Source: UBA1479 sp040221095
GTDB taxonomy: Bacteria; Pseudomonadota; Alphaproteobacteria; Rhodospirillales; Casp-alpha2
DNA length: 64,000 nucleotides
NCBI GenBank assembly: GCA_040221095.1
Contig: JAVJVP010000015.1
Span: forward strand, 124,001 to 188,000
Direction: 5' to 3'
The position numbers were made by a program, and so were the translations under genes. The notes under the pieces are model-generated. The model was not told the origin of the DNA. It searched no databases and saw nothing but the letters and a program-made list of their open reading frames with translations. Shown here piece after piece: positions 44,112 through 54,083 of the stretch. How positions within the stretch are numbered: position 1 is the stretch's first letter; each line of letters opens with the position of its first letter.

Positions 44112-45247
44112 GCCGCCTGCCTCCCTTCGCCGGAATCTCCGTTGGGCATCATGTCGACCACCATGTCGGCCAGGGCATGGGCCGCGTCGGGCCGCCCGAT
44201 GCGCCTGGACGCGCGGGCCGCATGGGCCAGATGGCGCGGGCTTTCGAACAGGCTGGCCAGCCGCCCGGCCAGGCGTTCGGCGGTGAACACGTCCTCGGCC
44301 ATCAGCCAGCCGGCCCCGGCCTCGTCCACGGCCTGGGCGTTGGCGAACTGATGGTTGTCGATGGCATGGGGATAGGGCACCAGGATCGCCGGGCGGCCGA
44401 TGGCCGTCATCTCGGCGACGGTGGAGGCCCCGGCCCGCGCGATCAGAAGATGGGCTTCCGCCAGGCGGCGGGGAACATCGTCGAAGAAGCTTTTCAGATC
44501 GGCGGTGATCCCGGCCTGGGCGTAGACGGCGCCGACACGGTCCAGATCCTCGGCCCGGCACTGCTGGGTCACGTTCAGGCGCTTTTTCAGGCCATCCGGC
44601 AACAACGCCAAAGCCGCCGGCACCACGTCGGACAATACCCGCGCCCCTTGCGAGCCGCCGGTGACCAGCAGGTTGAGCGGCCCGCGGTCGGTGATCTCGT
44701 CATAGGCCGTCTCACGCGCCGCCAGGACCCCCGAGCGCACGGGCATGCCGGTCAGGTGCAGCTTTGACCTGGCCGCTTCCGGCACCATCTGCGTGCCGTC
44801 GATGGAGGTCGCGATGCGCCGCACCCGCGTCGCCAGCAACCGGTTGGCCCGGCCCAGCACCGCGTTCTGTTCGTGGATCGCCGTGGCCAGCCCGCCCCAG
44901 GTCGCCGCCATCATGGTCGGCACGGAGGCATAGCCGCCGAAGCCGATGACCGCATCGGGCTTGAGCCTGGCCAGGAGCTTGCGCGCCTGCAGCATGCCGA
45001 GGCCCAGTTCGAACACGCTTTCCAGGCGCGCCGTGAAGCGCTTGCCGGCAATACCCCCGGCGCGGATGTGATGGGTTTCCAGGTCGGCCAAGGCGCCGCC
45101 GAAGCCGCCGCCCCGGCGGTCGGTGATCAGCGCCAGGCGGTAGCCGCGGGCCCCCAGCTCGGCCGCCAGGGCTTCCGCCGGGAACACATGCCCGCCGGTG
45201 CCGCCGGCGGCGAGAACGGCCAGATGTCCGGTGATCTTGTCCGTCAT
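44108..45247 (-). CDS. murG: UDP-GlcNAc:lipid I N-acetylglucosaminyltransferase
   Basis: A 379-residue GT28 glycosyltransferase that turns lipid I into lipid II on the inner membrane face. It starts with the donor loop AAGGTGGHVFPA at about 13-24. IGFGGYASVP and HEQNAVLGRANR are the acceptor-side loops, and LLVTGGSQGA and ARAGASTVAE bind UDP. It overlaps ftsW by ATGA at its start and murC by ATGA at its end. Confidence 0.96.
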   Translation of the reverse strand: MTDKITGHLAVLAAGGTGGHVFPAEALAAELGARGYRLALITDRRGGGFGGALADLETHHIRAGGIAGKRFTARLESVFELGLGMLQARKLLARLKPDAVIGFGGYASVPTMMAATWGGLATAIHEQNAVLGRANRLLATRVRRIATSIDGTQMVPEAARSKLHLTGMPVRSGVLAARETAYDEITDRGPLNLLVTGGSQGARVLSDVVPAALALLPDGLKKRLNVTQQCRAEDLDRVGAVYAQAGITADLKSFFDDVPRRLAEAHLLIARAGASTVAEMTAIGRPAILVPYPHAIDNHQFANAQAVDEAGAGWLMAEDVFTAERLAGRLASLFESPRHLAHAARASRRIGRPDAAHALADMVVDMMPNGDSGEGRQAA

Positions 45248-46368
45248 CGCGGCCCCCCTTCGCCCGGACGCAGGCGGGTCAGCGCCAGCATCATGCCGAA
45301 GCCGAGCGCGATCGCGACGGTCGACGATCCGCCGTAGGACACGAACGGCAGGGTCATGCCCTTGGGCGGAATCAGATGCAGTGTCGAGGCCAGGTTGATC
45401 ATGGCCTGGACCGCGAACTGAACCAGCAGACCGGCCGAGGCCAGCAGCACGAACAGGTTGTCGTCCTTGTAGGCCCGCGACAGGCCGCGGATCACCATGA
45501 AGGCGAACAGGCCGACGATGGCGACGCAGACCAGCATGCCGAATTCCTCGCCGGCGACGGCGAAGATGAAATCCGTATGGGCGTCGGGCAGCACTTCCTT
45601 GACCCGGCCTTCGCCCGGGCCACGCCCGGTCAGACCGCCGTTGTGGAAGGCGTCGAGCGAGCGCATGACCTGATAACCCTCGCCCGCCGAGGGATCGAAG
45701 AAGCGGTCGACCCGCGCGCGCACATGGCCGAAGGTGAAGTAGGCGCCGACGCTGGCCATCAGGAAGGCCAGGCCGATGCCCATGACCATGACGATGGGCA
45801 GGCCGGCCAGGAAGAACTGCACGGCCCAGACGGCGGCGACCACCATGGTCATGCCAACATCCGGCTGCATCAGGAGAAGGGCGGCGACCATCAGGAACAG
45901 GCCCGTGGCGACCAGATTGCCGGGATAGCCTTCCTGCAGCCGGGCCTGGGCGAAGAACCAGGCGGCGGTCACGGCCAGGGCCGGCTTGACGAATTCCGAC
46001 GGCTGCAGGGACATGGCGCCGAAGCTGAGCCAGCGGGTGGCGCCCTTGATCTCGGGCCCCACGGCCAGCACCGCCACCATCAGCACCATGGACCCGGCCA
46101 GCACGGCCATGGCCAGACGGCGCACGCCCTTGGGCGACAGCAGCGAGGTGCAGACGACGATGAACAGGCCGAGCCCCAGATAGAGCACCTGACGGCCCGC
46201 GAAGTAGTAGGTATCGAGCCCCAGGCGCAAGGCCACCGGCGGCGAAGCCGCCAGGGCCAGCACCGCCCCGGCCATGGCCAGCACGGCGACGGCCGCCAGG
46301 TTCCAGCGGTCGACGGTCCACCACCAGCGGGCCAGGATTGAATTGTCGGTGCGGGCAAGCGTGCTCAT
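45244..46368 (-). CDS. ftsW: Peptidoglycan glycosyltransferase FtsW
   Basis: A 374-residue SEDS-family polytopic membrane protein that polymerises septal glycan strands with FtsI. About ten membrane segments are evident. Conserved loops include LSFGAMSLQPSEFVK, GRGPGEGRVKEVLPDAHTDFIFA and PPKGMTLPFVSYGGSS, with the catalytic aspartate expected in the second loop. Its start directly abuts the murD stop (TAGATG). Confidence 0.95.
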   Translation of the reverse strand: MSTLARTDNSILARWWWTVDRWNLAAVAVLAMAGAVLALAASPPVALRLGLDTYYFAGRQVLYLGLGLFIVVCTSLLSPKGVRRLAMAVLAGSMVLMVAVLAVGPEIKGATRWLSFGAMSLQPSEFVKPALAVTAAWFFAQARLQEGYPGNLVATGLFLMVAALLLMQPDVGMTMVVAAVWAVQFFLAGLPIVMVMGIGLAFLMASVGAYFTFGHVRARVDRFFDPSAGEGYQVMRSLDAFHNGGLTGRGPGEGRVKEVLPDAHTDFIFAVAGEEFGMLVCVAIVGLFAFMVIRGLSRAYKDDNLFVLLASAGLLVQFAVQAMINLASTLHLIPPKGMTLPFVSYGGSSTVAIALGFGMMLALTRLRPGEGGPR

Positions 46369-47808
46369 CTAGCCAGCCTCTCCCGGTCTGTCGGACTTGA
46401 AGGCCTCGGGCGCTTCGGTCGGGTCGAGATGCTTGCCGGGAAGGGCCTCGACCGCTTCCTTGAAGGCATCGCCCCGGTCCTCGAAGCTGGCGAACTGGTC
46501 GAACGACGCGCAGGCCGGCGACAGCAGGACCACGGGCTTTTCCGCCTTGTCCTTCTTGGCCTGGGCAAATGCCTGGCCGACCGCCTTCGTGATCTCGCCG
46601 GAAATGGTGAACGGCACCTTGCCGTCCAGCGCCTGGCCGAATCCCAGCGCTGCCTCGCCGACCAGATAGGCGTGACGAATGCTCGGGAAATACTCCGCAA
46701 GGCCCGAGATGCCGCCTTCCTTGGGACGGCCGCCGGCGATCCAGTAGATGCTGTCGTAGCAGGCCAGCGCCTTGGCGGCGGCCGCGGCGTTGGTCGCCTT
46801 GGAATCGTTGATGAAGGCGACGCCGTCGACGACCTCGACCGGTTCCTGGCGATGAACCAGACCGGGGAAGCTTTGCAGGCAGGCCATGATGACCCGGCCT
46901 TCGACCCCGGCGCGCCGGCAGGCGGCATAGGCCGCCGCCGCGTTCTGCCAGTTGTGCGGACCTTGCAGGGCGGGAATATCCTTGAGATCCGTGACCGGAA
47001 CCTCCTGGCCGTCCATGTCGTCGACCAGGATGCCGTTCACCACATAGACGCCGCCGTGGATGCGCCGCGCGCCCGAAACCGGCACCACGACCTGATCACC
47101 CGTGTCGGCCAGGTCTTCGTAGATTGCTTCGCAGTAGCTGTCGTCAACGCCGATGATCGCCGATCTGGGGTCCGTCTGGCGGTGGAAGATCTGACGCTTG
47201 GCCGCGATATAGCCGTCCATGCCGCCGTGACGGTCCAGGTGGTCGGGACTGATGTTCAACAGCACCGCGATGTCCCAGGTGATGGAGACGGTCAGGTCGA
47301 GCTGATAGGACGACATCTCGAGGATATAGCTTCCTTCCTCGCCGATCGGCTCAAGCGACAGGGCGGGCGGACCCAGGTTGCCGCCGATGTCCACTTCGCG
47401 GCCGGCCAACTGCATGATGTGGCCGATCAGCGACGTGGTGGTCGACTTGCCGTTGGTTCCGGTAATGCCGATATAGGTGGCGTCGCGCTGGGCCCGGGCC
47501 AGCAGTTCGATGTCGCTGACAACCTCGCAGCCGGCGGCCTTGGCCAGATTCACCACGGCATGCGGTTCGGGATAATGAAACGGGATGCCGGGGCTGAGCA
47601 CCAGGGTCGTCACTTCCCGCCAATTGCAGGTGTAGAGATCGACCAGGGGGATATCCATCTCGCGGGCGCGCTGGCGGCTGTCCTCGTTGTCGTCCCAGGC
47701 CCAAACCTCGGCGTCGCTGTCCTTCAGCGCCTTGCAGGCGGCCAGACCCGAACGGCCGAGACCGAGGACCGCGACCGGCATCTTGAAGAAATAGAAAACA
47801 TCGATCAT
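46369..47808 (-). CDS. murD: UDP-N-acetylmuramoyl-L-alanine--D-glutamate ligase
   Basis: A 479-residue Mur ligase adding D-glutamate. The N-terminal VAVLGLGRSGLA binds the UDP part, the ATP loop GITGTNGKST is at 114-123, followed by ISPDHLDRHG and NDSKATNAAA. The C-terminal LLSPACASFDQF segment is diagnostic for MurD. It lies between mraY (10 bases upstream) and ftsW. Confidence 0.97.
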   Translation of the reverse strand: MIDVFYFFKMPVAVLGLGRSGLAACKALKDSDAEVWAWDDNEDSRQRAREMDIPLVDLYTCNWREVTTLVLSPGIPFHYPEPHAVVNLAKAAGCEVVSDIELLARAQRDATYIGITGTNGKSTTTSLIGHIMQLAGREVDIGGNLGPPALSLEPIGEEGSYILEMSSYQLDLTVSITWDIAVLLNISPDHLDRHGGMDGYIAAKRQIFHRQTDPRSAIIGVDDSYCEAIYEDLADTGDQVVVPVSGARRIHGGVYVVNGILVDDMDGQEVPVTDLKDIPALQGPHNWQNAAAAYAACRRAGVEGRVIMACLQSFPGLVHRQEPVEVVDGVAFINDSKATNAAAAAKALACYDSIYWIAGGRPKEGGISGLAEYFPSIRHAYLVGEAALGFGQALDGKVPFTISGEITKAVGQAFAQAKKDKAEKPVVLLSPACASFDQFASFEDRGDAFKEAVEALPGKHLDPTEAPEAFKSDRPGEAG

Positions 47809-47818
47809 CAGTTCTTCC

Positions 47819-48907
47819 TCACCGCAGCTTCAGGGTGGCAAGACCCGCGAGGGCCAGGATGGACGCGATGATCCAGAAACGAATGACGATGGTCGCCTCG
47901 GCCCATCCCTTTTGTTCAAAGTGATGATGCAGGGGCGCCATGCGGAACACCCGCCGGCCGGTCAGCTTGAACGAAATGACCTGGACGATGACCGACACGG
48001 TCTCCAGCACGAACAGCCCGCCGACGATGGCCAGCACCAGCTCGTGCTTGGTGATGACGGCGACGGCGCCGAGCGCCCCGCCCAGGGACAGGGATCCCGT
48101 GTCTCCCATGAACACCTTGGCCGGCGGCGCGTTGTACCAAAGGAAGCCGAGCGCCGCCCCCACCAGGGAGCCCATGAACACGGCCAGTTCGCCGGACCCG
48201 GGCACATAATGAAGTTGCAGGTAGTTGGCGAACACGGCGTTGCCGACCAGATAGGCGATCAGCGCGAACACGCCCGCGGCGATCATCACCGGCACGATGG
48301 CGAGCCCGTCCAGGCCGTCGGTCAGGTTCACGGAATTGCTGGCGCCGACCATGACGAAGCAGGCGAACACGATGAACAGCCAGCCCAGGTCGATCAGCAC
48401 ATTCTTGAAGAACGGCAGGGCCAGGGTGGTCGCCAGAGGGTCCGGCAGATGCGCGGAAATATAGAACGCGGCGACGGCTGCGATGAAGACCTGCATGACC
48501 AGCTTCAACTTTCCGGGCAGGCCCTTGGAATTGCGCTTGGTCACCTTCAGGTAATCGTCGAGGAAGCCGATCACGCCGTAGCCGATGGTCACGCCGAGCG
48601 CCGTCCACACGAAGCCGCTTGCCGGATCCATCCACAATAGTGTCGCCACGACCGAAGCGATCAGGATCAGAAGCCCGCCCATGGTCGGCGTGCCCTGTTT
48701 GGTGATCAGGTGGCTTTCCGGGCCGTCGTCGCGGATCGGCTGGCCGCCCTTCTGCTTGGCCTTCAGAACCTCGATCAGCACGGGGCCGACCATGAAGCTG
48801 ATGATCAGTGCCGTGATGACGGCGCCGCCCGTGCGGAAGGTCAGGTAGCGGAACACGTTGAGGACCGCGAACTCGCCGGCCATGGGGAACAGGATTTCAT
48901 ACAGCAT
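47819..48907 (-). CDS. mraY: Phospho-N-acetylmuramoyl-pentapeptide transferase
   Basis: A 362-residue membrane enzyme with about ten helices that forms lipid I from UDP-MurNAc-pentapeptide and undecaprenyl phosphate. Key residues are D117/D118 in FLDDYLK, the NLTDGLDGLA loop, the GDTGSLSLGG segment and the PLHHHFE histidine motif. The gene lies between murF and murD with short spacing. Confidence 0.97.
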   Translation of the reverse strand: MLYEILFPMAGEFAVLNVFRYLTFRTGGAVITALIISFMVGPVLIEVLKAKQKGGQPIRDDGPESHLITKQGTPTMGGLLILIASVVATLLWMDPASGFVWTALGVTIGYGVIGFLDDYLKVTKRNSKGLPGKLKLVMQVFIAAVAAFYISAHLPDPLATTLALPFFKNVLIDLGWLFIVFACFVMVGASNSVNLTDGLDGLAIVPVMIAAGVFALIAYLVGNAVFANYLQLHYVPGSGELAVFMGSLVGAALGFLWYNAPPAKVFMGDTGSLSLGGALGAVAVITKHELVLAIVGGLFVLETVSVIVQVISFKLTGRRVFRMAPLHHHFEQKGWAEATIVIRFWIIASILALAGLATLKLR

Positions 48908-48918
48908 CGTCCGTTCCC

Positions 48919-50388
48919 CTATTCCCCGTTGACGGCGCGGCCGCGCCCGCCGTTGCCGTGTTCATCATGTGCCTGCGTGTCGGCCAAGGCCGTCAGGGCG
49001 TCGACCACCGCCCCCATGCGCGATCCGAACGATCCCTTGACCAGGACGACGTCGCCGGGCCGCACGGACGAGGCGACCAGGGGCGCCAGCTTGTCCGACG
49101 TTTCCGCATGGCCGCCGCGCATTTCGCGGGGCAGTTCGTCGAACAGTTCGCCCATGCCGGGACCGGCGGTGAACACGGCGTCGATGCGGCGTTGGGTCAG
49201 GGGGGCGGCCAGCGCGCGGTGCAGGCCGTCGGACGCGTCGCCCAATTCGAGCATGTCGCCCAGCACGGCGATGCGCCGCCCGCCCTTGGCGGGCTCACTC
49301 ATCCCAAGAACCTCGATGGCCGCGGTCACGGCAACGGGGCTGGCGTTGTAGCTTTCGTCGATCAGGGTCAATTCCCCTCCTGCAAACGGGATGGCCAGGC
49401 GGTTGCCCCGGCCCTTGGGCGGCGCCAGGCGCGCCAGCATGGCGGCGGCCACGACCGGGTCCGCCCCCATGGCCATGGCGGTGCCGAGAACGCCCAGCGT
49501 GTTGAGAACCCAGTGACGGCCCGGGACGCCGACGCGGTAGCGCAGTTCCGTTCCCGCGGCGTCGGCCAGCACGCAAGTGCCGAGTGCGTCGGGGCGGGTT
49601 TCGGTCGCCCGCACATCGGCCCCGTCGTGCAGGCCGAAGGACATGACCTGCCCCGCCCCGGCATTGCGGGCGGCGGCGGACAGGCGGTCGAACATGGGAT
49701 TGTCGCGGTTGAGGACGGCGGTGCCGCCATTGACCAGCCCGTCGAAGATTTCCGCCTTGGCATCGGCGATTTCCTCCACCGACCGGAAGTATTCGCTGTG
49801 GACCAGCTCGACCGTGGTGATCAGGGCGACATGGGGGCGCGCCATGCGCGACAGCGGGCGGATTTCGCCCGGATGGTTCATGCCCATTTCGAACACACCG
49901 GAGGTCGCCTCGATCGGCATGCGGGCCAGGCTGAGGGGCAGGCCCCAATGGTTGTTCAGGTTGCCCTTCGATGCATGGACCTCGCCCTTGCGTTCCAGGA
50001 TCGTGGCCAGGGCGTCCTTGCTGCCGGTCTTGCCGACGCTGCCGGTGACGGCGCAGATCTTGGCCCGCGAGCGGTCGCGGGCGGCCCGGCCCAGACCTTC
50101 GAGAGCCTGGGTGGTGTCATCGACCCGCACGCCGGGGGCGTCGGCGGGAATATCCGTGAACCCGCGCCGCACGACGACGCCGGCGGCGCCCTTTTCCAAG
50201 GCCGCCCGGACATGGTCATGGCCATCGGAAGCGACGCCCTTGATGGCGACGAACAGGTCGCCGGGGTTGAGGCTGCGGGTATCGATGGACACGCCCGTGG
50301 CCTGCCATTCGCCGACGGGGTCGCCCTCCGTCGCGGCGGCGGCGGCGGCGGCGTTCCACAACACGTAGGGGGCTTTCTTCATGCCCAT
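48919..50388 (-). CDS. murF: UDP-MurNAc-tripeptide--D-alanyl-D-alanine ligase
   Basis: A 489-residue Mur ligase that adds D-Ala-D-Ala to the tripeptide. The ATP loop reads TGSVGKTGSKDAL instead of the more common GKTSTK, with the lysine and threonine retained. Further marks are NLNNHWGLPLSL, FEMGMNHPGEI and LIDESYNASP, and the C-terminal LVKGSFGSRM is diagnostic. Two nearby ATGs (50388, 50382) are both possible starts; the first is given. It starts four bases after the murE stop. Confidence 0.95.
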   Translation of the reverse strand: MGMKKAPYVLWNAAAAAAATEGDPVGEWQATGVSIDTRSLNPGDLFVAIKGVASDGHDHVRAALEKGAAGVVVRRGFTDIPADAPGVRVDDTTQALEGLGRAARDRSRAKICAVTGSVGKTGSKDALATILERKGEVHASKGNLNNHWGLPLSLARMPIEATSGVFEMGMNHPGEIRPLSRMARPHVALITTVELVHSEYFRSVEEIADAKAEIFDGLVNGGTAVLNRDNPMFDRLSAAARNAGAGQVMSFGLHDGADVRATETRPDALGTCVLADAAGTELRYRVGVPGRHWVLNTLGVLGTAMAMGADPVVAAAMLARLAPPKGRGNRLAIPFAGGELTLIDESYNASPVAVTAAIEVLGMSEPAKGGRRIAVLGDMLELGDASDGLHRALAAPLTQRRIDAVFTAGPGMGELFDELPREMRGGHAETSDKLAPLVASSVRPGDVVLVKGSFGSRMGAVVDALTALADTQAHDEHGNGGRGRAVNGE

Positions 50389-50392
50389 GGCC

Positions 50393-51841
50393 TCAGCCCT
50401 CCCCCGCCACGGCGGCGCGGGCCGCCTCGCGGTCGTCGAAGGGCAGGATGCGGGATCCCACGATCTGGCCCCGCTCATGGCCCTTGCCGGCAATGACCAG
50501 AATGTCACCCGCCGACAGGGCGGCGACGGCGGTCTCGATCGCCTCGCCCCGGTCGGCGATTTCGGATGCCCCGGGGGCGGCGGCCATAATTTCGGCGCGG
50601 ATTTGCTCGGGGTCTTCGCTGCGCGGGTTGTCGTCGGTAACGATCACGCGGTCGGCAAGTTCGCTGGCGATGCGGCCCATTTCCGGACGCTTGCCGCGGT
50701 CCCGGTCGCCGCCGCAGCCGAACACCACGGCAAGGCTGCCCGCCGCATGAGGACGCAGCGCCGTCAGCACGTTTTCCAGGGCGTCCGGGGTATGGGCATA
50801 ATCCACATAGACCGCACCCCCCGAGGGCTTTTCGCCGATCCATTCCATGCGCCCCGGCGCCCCCGACAGGGTTTCCAGGGCGGCCAGCGCCGTTTCCGCC
50901 GAAACCCCCGTGACCCGCGCCAGACCCAGGGCGCAAAGCGCGTTCATGGCCTGGAAGCGTCCCGCAAGCGGCAGGAACAGGTCGCGTTCAACCCCCTCGG
51001 CCATCAGGCCGAGATGCTGGCCGCGGGCTTCGGGCCGGGACGACAGAAGCTTGAAATCGACGCCGCGTTCGCCATAGGTGCGGACCCGCAGGTGGCGCGC
51101 CTGGGCGGCGGCGATCACGTCGGCGCCATGACCGTCGTCGGCGTTGACCACGGCGGCCCCGCCGTCCATGACCAGGACGTCGAACAGACGGCGCTTGGCC
51201 TTGAAATAGGCGTCGAGACTGCCGTGGTAATCCAGATGGTCGCGGGTCAGATTGGTGAAGGCGGCGGCGGTGATGCGCACGCCGTCGAGCCGGCATTGGT
51301 CGAGGCCGTGGCTGGATGCCTCGAGCGCCAGATGATCGACGCCGAGATCCGCCAGATGCGACAGGTCCGCGTGCAGGTCGGCCGGATCGGGCGTGGTCAG
51401 CCCTTCGCCCCGCGCGAACACGTCCGACTGGATGCCCAGGGTCCCGGCGCTGGCCGCCTCGATACCCGCCTGTTTCCAGATCTGGCGCAGGAAACTGGCG
51501 ACCGAGGTCTTGCCGTTGGTGCCGGTGACGGCGGCGACGGTTTCCGGCTGGCGCGGATAGAACCGCGCCGCCAGCAGGGCATAGCGGCGGCGTGGGTTGT
51601 CCGTATCGAGAAGCGGCGTGGTCTCGTATCCGTCGGGCAATCGGGTGCCCGGCGGCGCCAGGATCGCCGCCGCCCCGCGCGCCAGGGCATCGGGGATGTA
51701 GTCGCGGCCGTCGTTGGCTGTGCCGGGAATGGCGGCGAACAGGAACCCGGGCGCGACGCGGCGTGAATCACAGGTCACGCCCGTGATCTCCGGAGCCCCC
51801 GCCCCGGCCGCCTGACCGCTGTTCATATCGTCCACCCACAT
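50393..51841 (-). CDS. murE: UDP-MurNAc-L-Ala-D-Glu--meso-diaminopimelate ligase
   Basis: A 482-residue Mur ligase. The ATP loop AVTGTNGKTSVA is at about 104-115 and the TNLTRDHLDYHG region follows. The amino-acid selectivity motif DNPR (in TDDNPRSEDP) indicates meso-diaminopimelate, as expected for a Gram-negative. The ATG at 51841, one base after the ftsI stop, is chosen; one five codons later is an alternative. The lysine that is carbamylated lies in YFKAKRRLF. Confidence 0.95.
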   Translation of the reverse strand: MWVDDMNSGQAAGAGAPEITGVTCDSRRVAPGFLFAAIPGTANDGRDYIPDALARGAAAILAPPGTRLPDGYETTPLLDTDNPRRRYALLAARFYPRQPETVAAVTGTNGKTSVASFLRQIWKQAGIEAASAGTLGIQSDVFARGEGLTTPDPADLHADLSHLADLGVDHLALEASSHGLDQCRLDGVRITAAAFTNLTRDHLDYHGSLDAYFKAKRRLFDVLVMDGGAAVVNADDGHGADVIAAAQARHLRVRTYGERGVDFKLLSSRPEARGQHLGLMAEGVERDLFLPLAGRFQAMNALCALGLARVTGVSAETALAALETLSGAPGRMEWIGEKPSGGAVYVDYAHTPDALENVLTALRPHAAGSLAVVFGCGGDRDRGKRPEMGRIASELADRVIVTDDNPRSEDPEQIRAEIMAAAPGASEIADRGEAIETAVAALSAGDILVIAGKGHERGQIVGSRILPFDDREAARAAVAGEG

Positions 51842-51842
51842 G

Positions 51843-53639
51843 TCACTCAGCCGCACGCACCTGCTCCGGTTGACGGGAAACGTTTTCATGTTCGCGCAGG
51901 GCCGCCGGCTTGAGCGCCGCCGCGACCTCCGCCGTATCGGCCGGCAGGTCGCGGACCGCGGCCAGATGCGGCATGCCGTATTCCGGCGAAATGCCCATGA
52001 TCCCGGCCGTGCGCTGCACGATGCGGCCGACCGCCGGTGCGGCGACCCAGCCACCCGTGGCGTAACCGAAGGATTCCTTGGTGCCCTTGGGCTCATCCAC
52101 GACGACGCAGACCACATAGCGCGGCGCGTGGATCGGGAAGGCGCCGACGAAGGACGCGATGTTGGCCTTGTCGGAATAACCACCGCTGGCCTTGATCTTT
52201 TCCGCCGTGCCGGTCTTGCCGCCGATCAGATAGCCGTCGGCTTCCTTCTCCGCGTTCTTGCCGGTGCCGCGGCTGACGACCAGGCGCATCAGGCCGCGCA
52301 TCTTGGCCGAGGTATCGGGCGAGAACACGCGCGCCCCCGGAATGCCTTCCGGCGCCTGCTGCTTGAGCAGCGTGGTCGGCCGGCGGAGGCCGCCGTTGAC
52401 GGTGGTCGCGATGGCGTTGGCAAGCTGCACCGGCGAGACCGAAAGGCCATGCCCGTAGGAAACCGTCACGGTGCTGATCTCGCGCCAGGGCGACGGGACA
52501 AGTGGATGACCTACCTCAGGCAACTCAACGGGGGACGGACGCAGGAGGCCGAGCCGCCCGAGGTAGGTCTGTTGGGCTTTGCTGCCCACATCGAGAGCCA
52601 TTTTGGCTGCCCCGATATTCGATGAGAAAATCAGAATCTCCGGCACGCTGAGCCAGCGGTTCTTGGCGTGGTAATCGGTGATCGAGAAGCGCGCCACGCG
52701 CATCGGCTTGGACGCGTCGTAGCCGCCGGAAATGGCGACCACACCGGAATCCAGCGCCATGGCCGCGGTCAGCAGCTTGAAGGTCGAGCCCATTTCATAG
52801 ACGCCCTTGGTGGCGCGGTTGAAACCGGCCTCGCCCAGCATTTCGACCGGGCGGTTGGGGTCGAAATCGGGCAGCGACACCATGGCCACCAGCTCGGACG
52901 TATTTGCGTCCATCACGATGGCCGTGCCGCCGAGGGCGGAAAATTCCTGCACCGCGCCGGTCAGTACTTCATGGGCGATGGCCTGGATGCGTAGGTCGAT
53001 GGACAGTTGCAGGGGAGCGCCCCCGCCGGTCAGCTTGCCGTCGAAATGGCGCTCGATCCCGGCCGTGCCGCGGCCGTCGATATCGGTGACGCCCAGGACA
53101 TGGGCCAGCAGGCGGCCCTGGGGATAGACCCGGCGCTCGCCGCGTTCGAACTGGATACCCGGCAGGCCCAGACGGTTGACGGCGTAATGTTGTTCCGGCG
53201 TTAAATTGCGCTTCAGGTAGACGAACCGCCCGCGCGACGAAAGGCGCTTTTCCACCTTGTCGCGGTCCAGGTCGGGCAGCACGCGGACCAGCTTGTCGGC
53301 CGTTTCCTGCACGTCCATGACATGCTTGGGATCGACATAAAGCGAGACGGCCGGCAGCGAGGTCGCGACGACGATGCCGTTGCGGTCGACGATGTCGGCC
53401 CGTTCCTGGACGGGGGCCAGGGGATTGACGCTGCGCGCCAGGCGCGGCTCGGCCCGGTCGGCGAACAGGGTCAGATCGACGACCCGCCAGCCCAGCGCCA
53501 TGAAGGCCATGGAGATGACCAGCCCGGTGACGACAAGGCGCGAGCGCCCGGTTTCCAGGGCTTCCGCCGTGCGCCCCGTGGGGCCGCCCCGGTGGCGCGC
53601 GAAATCGAACAGATCACCTTGCATGAGGGATGCGATCAT
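51843..53639 (-). CDS. ftsI: Septal peptidoglycan transpeptidase FtsI (PBP3)
   Basis: A 598-residue class B penicillin-binding protein that cross-links septal peptidoglycan with FtsW. One transmembrane helix (about 34-52) is followed by the pedestal domain and the transpeptidase: S285 and K288 in GSTFK, the SSN triad (339-341), and KTG (475-477) in GGKTGTAEK. The start overlaps the ftsL stop as ATGA. The N-terminal cytoplasmic tail of about 33 residues is a little long. Confidence 0.96.
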   Translation of the reverse strand: MIASLMQGDLFDFARHRGGPTGRTAEALETGRSRLVVTGLVISMAFMALGWRVVDLTLFADRAEPRLARSVNPLAPVQERADIVDRNGIVVATSLPAVSLYVDPKHVMDVQETADKLVRVLPDLDRDKVEKRLSSRGRFVYLKRNLTPEQHYAVNRLGLPGIQFERGERRVYPQGRLLAHVLGVTDIDGRGTAGIERHFDGKLTGGGAPLQLSIDLRIQAIAHEVLTGAVQEFSALGGTAIVMDANTSELVAMVSLPDFDPNRPVEMLGEAGFNRATKGVYEMGSTFKLLTAAMALDSGVVAISGGYDASKPMRVARFSITDYHAKNRWLSVPEILIFSSNIGAAKMALDVGSKAQQTYLGRLGLLRPSPVELPEVGHPLVPSPWREISTVTVSYGHGLSVSPVQLANAIATTVNGGLRRPTTLLKQQAPEGIPGARVFSPDTSAKMRGLMRLVVSRGTGKNAEKEADGYLIGGKTGTAEKIKASGGYSDKANIASFVGAFPIHAPRYVVCVVVDEPKGTKESFGYATGGWVAAPAVGRIVQRTAGIMGISPEYGMPHLAAVRDLPADTAEVAAALKPAALREHENVSRQPEQVRAAE

Positions 53640-54070
53640 CGCCCGCCCTCCTTGACCGGCGTGGGGGCGAGGCCGAGGGCGCGGCGGATCGCCGGCAGGG
53701 CGTCCTCGACCGCCTTGTCGCGGGGGGCGGAGACAGCGGGCGCAGGCGCGGCCTCGGCCACCGGCGCGGGCGCGCGGTCGGCGACCTCGACGGTGGGCCG
53801 CCAGGGAATGTCCTCGACCTTGCCGAGCTGCTTGGTCGCGATGGGCTCCAGCCCCAGATAGCGCTCCGCCAGCAGGCGCAGACGCTGCGGGTCGTTGAGA
53901 TGCGCCCATTCCGCCTGCAGCACATGAACGGCCCGGCTGTCGCGGGCGATGTCGCGGTTGAGGGCGTCGAGCTGGTCCTCCAGGTCCTGAACCTGGTAGC
54001 TGACCATGAACAGGCCCAGGGACATGACGGCCGCGAGGATAAGGGCGAGGAAGGTCGTGCGTTTGCTCAT
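53636..54070 (-). CDS. ftsL: Cell division protein FtsL
   Basis: A 144-residue bitopic protein with an N-terminal membrane helix (residues 6-24), a leucine-zipper-like coiled coil (VQDLEDQLDALNRDIARD) and the conserved LNDPQRLRLLAERYLGL segment. The C-terminal 55 residues form a Pro/Ala-rich tail. It forms a complex with FtsB and FtsQ that activates FtsW-FtsI. It follows rsmH by 13 bases with a GGAGGGGGGACAG site. Identity rests on position and architecture because FtsL sequences are poorly conserved. Confidence 0.9.
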   Translation of the reverse strand: MSKRTTFLALILAAVMSLGLFMVSYQVQDLEDQLDALNRDIARDSRAVHVLQAEWAHLNDPQRLRLLAERYLGLEPIATKQLGKVEDIPWRPTVEVADRAPAPVAEAAPAPAVSAPRDKAVEDALPAIRRALGLAPTPVKEGGR

Positions 54071-54083
54071 CTGTCCCCCCTCC

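Noticed and set aside
42765..44561. Extended N-terminal versions of murC, murB, murG and murF reaching far into the preceding genes.
   Set aside because: The extensions translate upstream coding sequence in another frame. Start codons with ATGA overlaps and ribosome binding sites agree with family N-termini.
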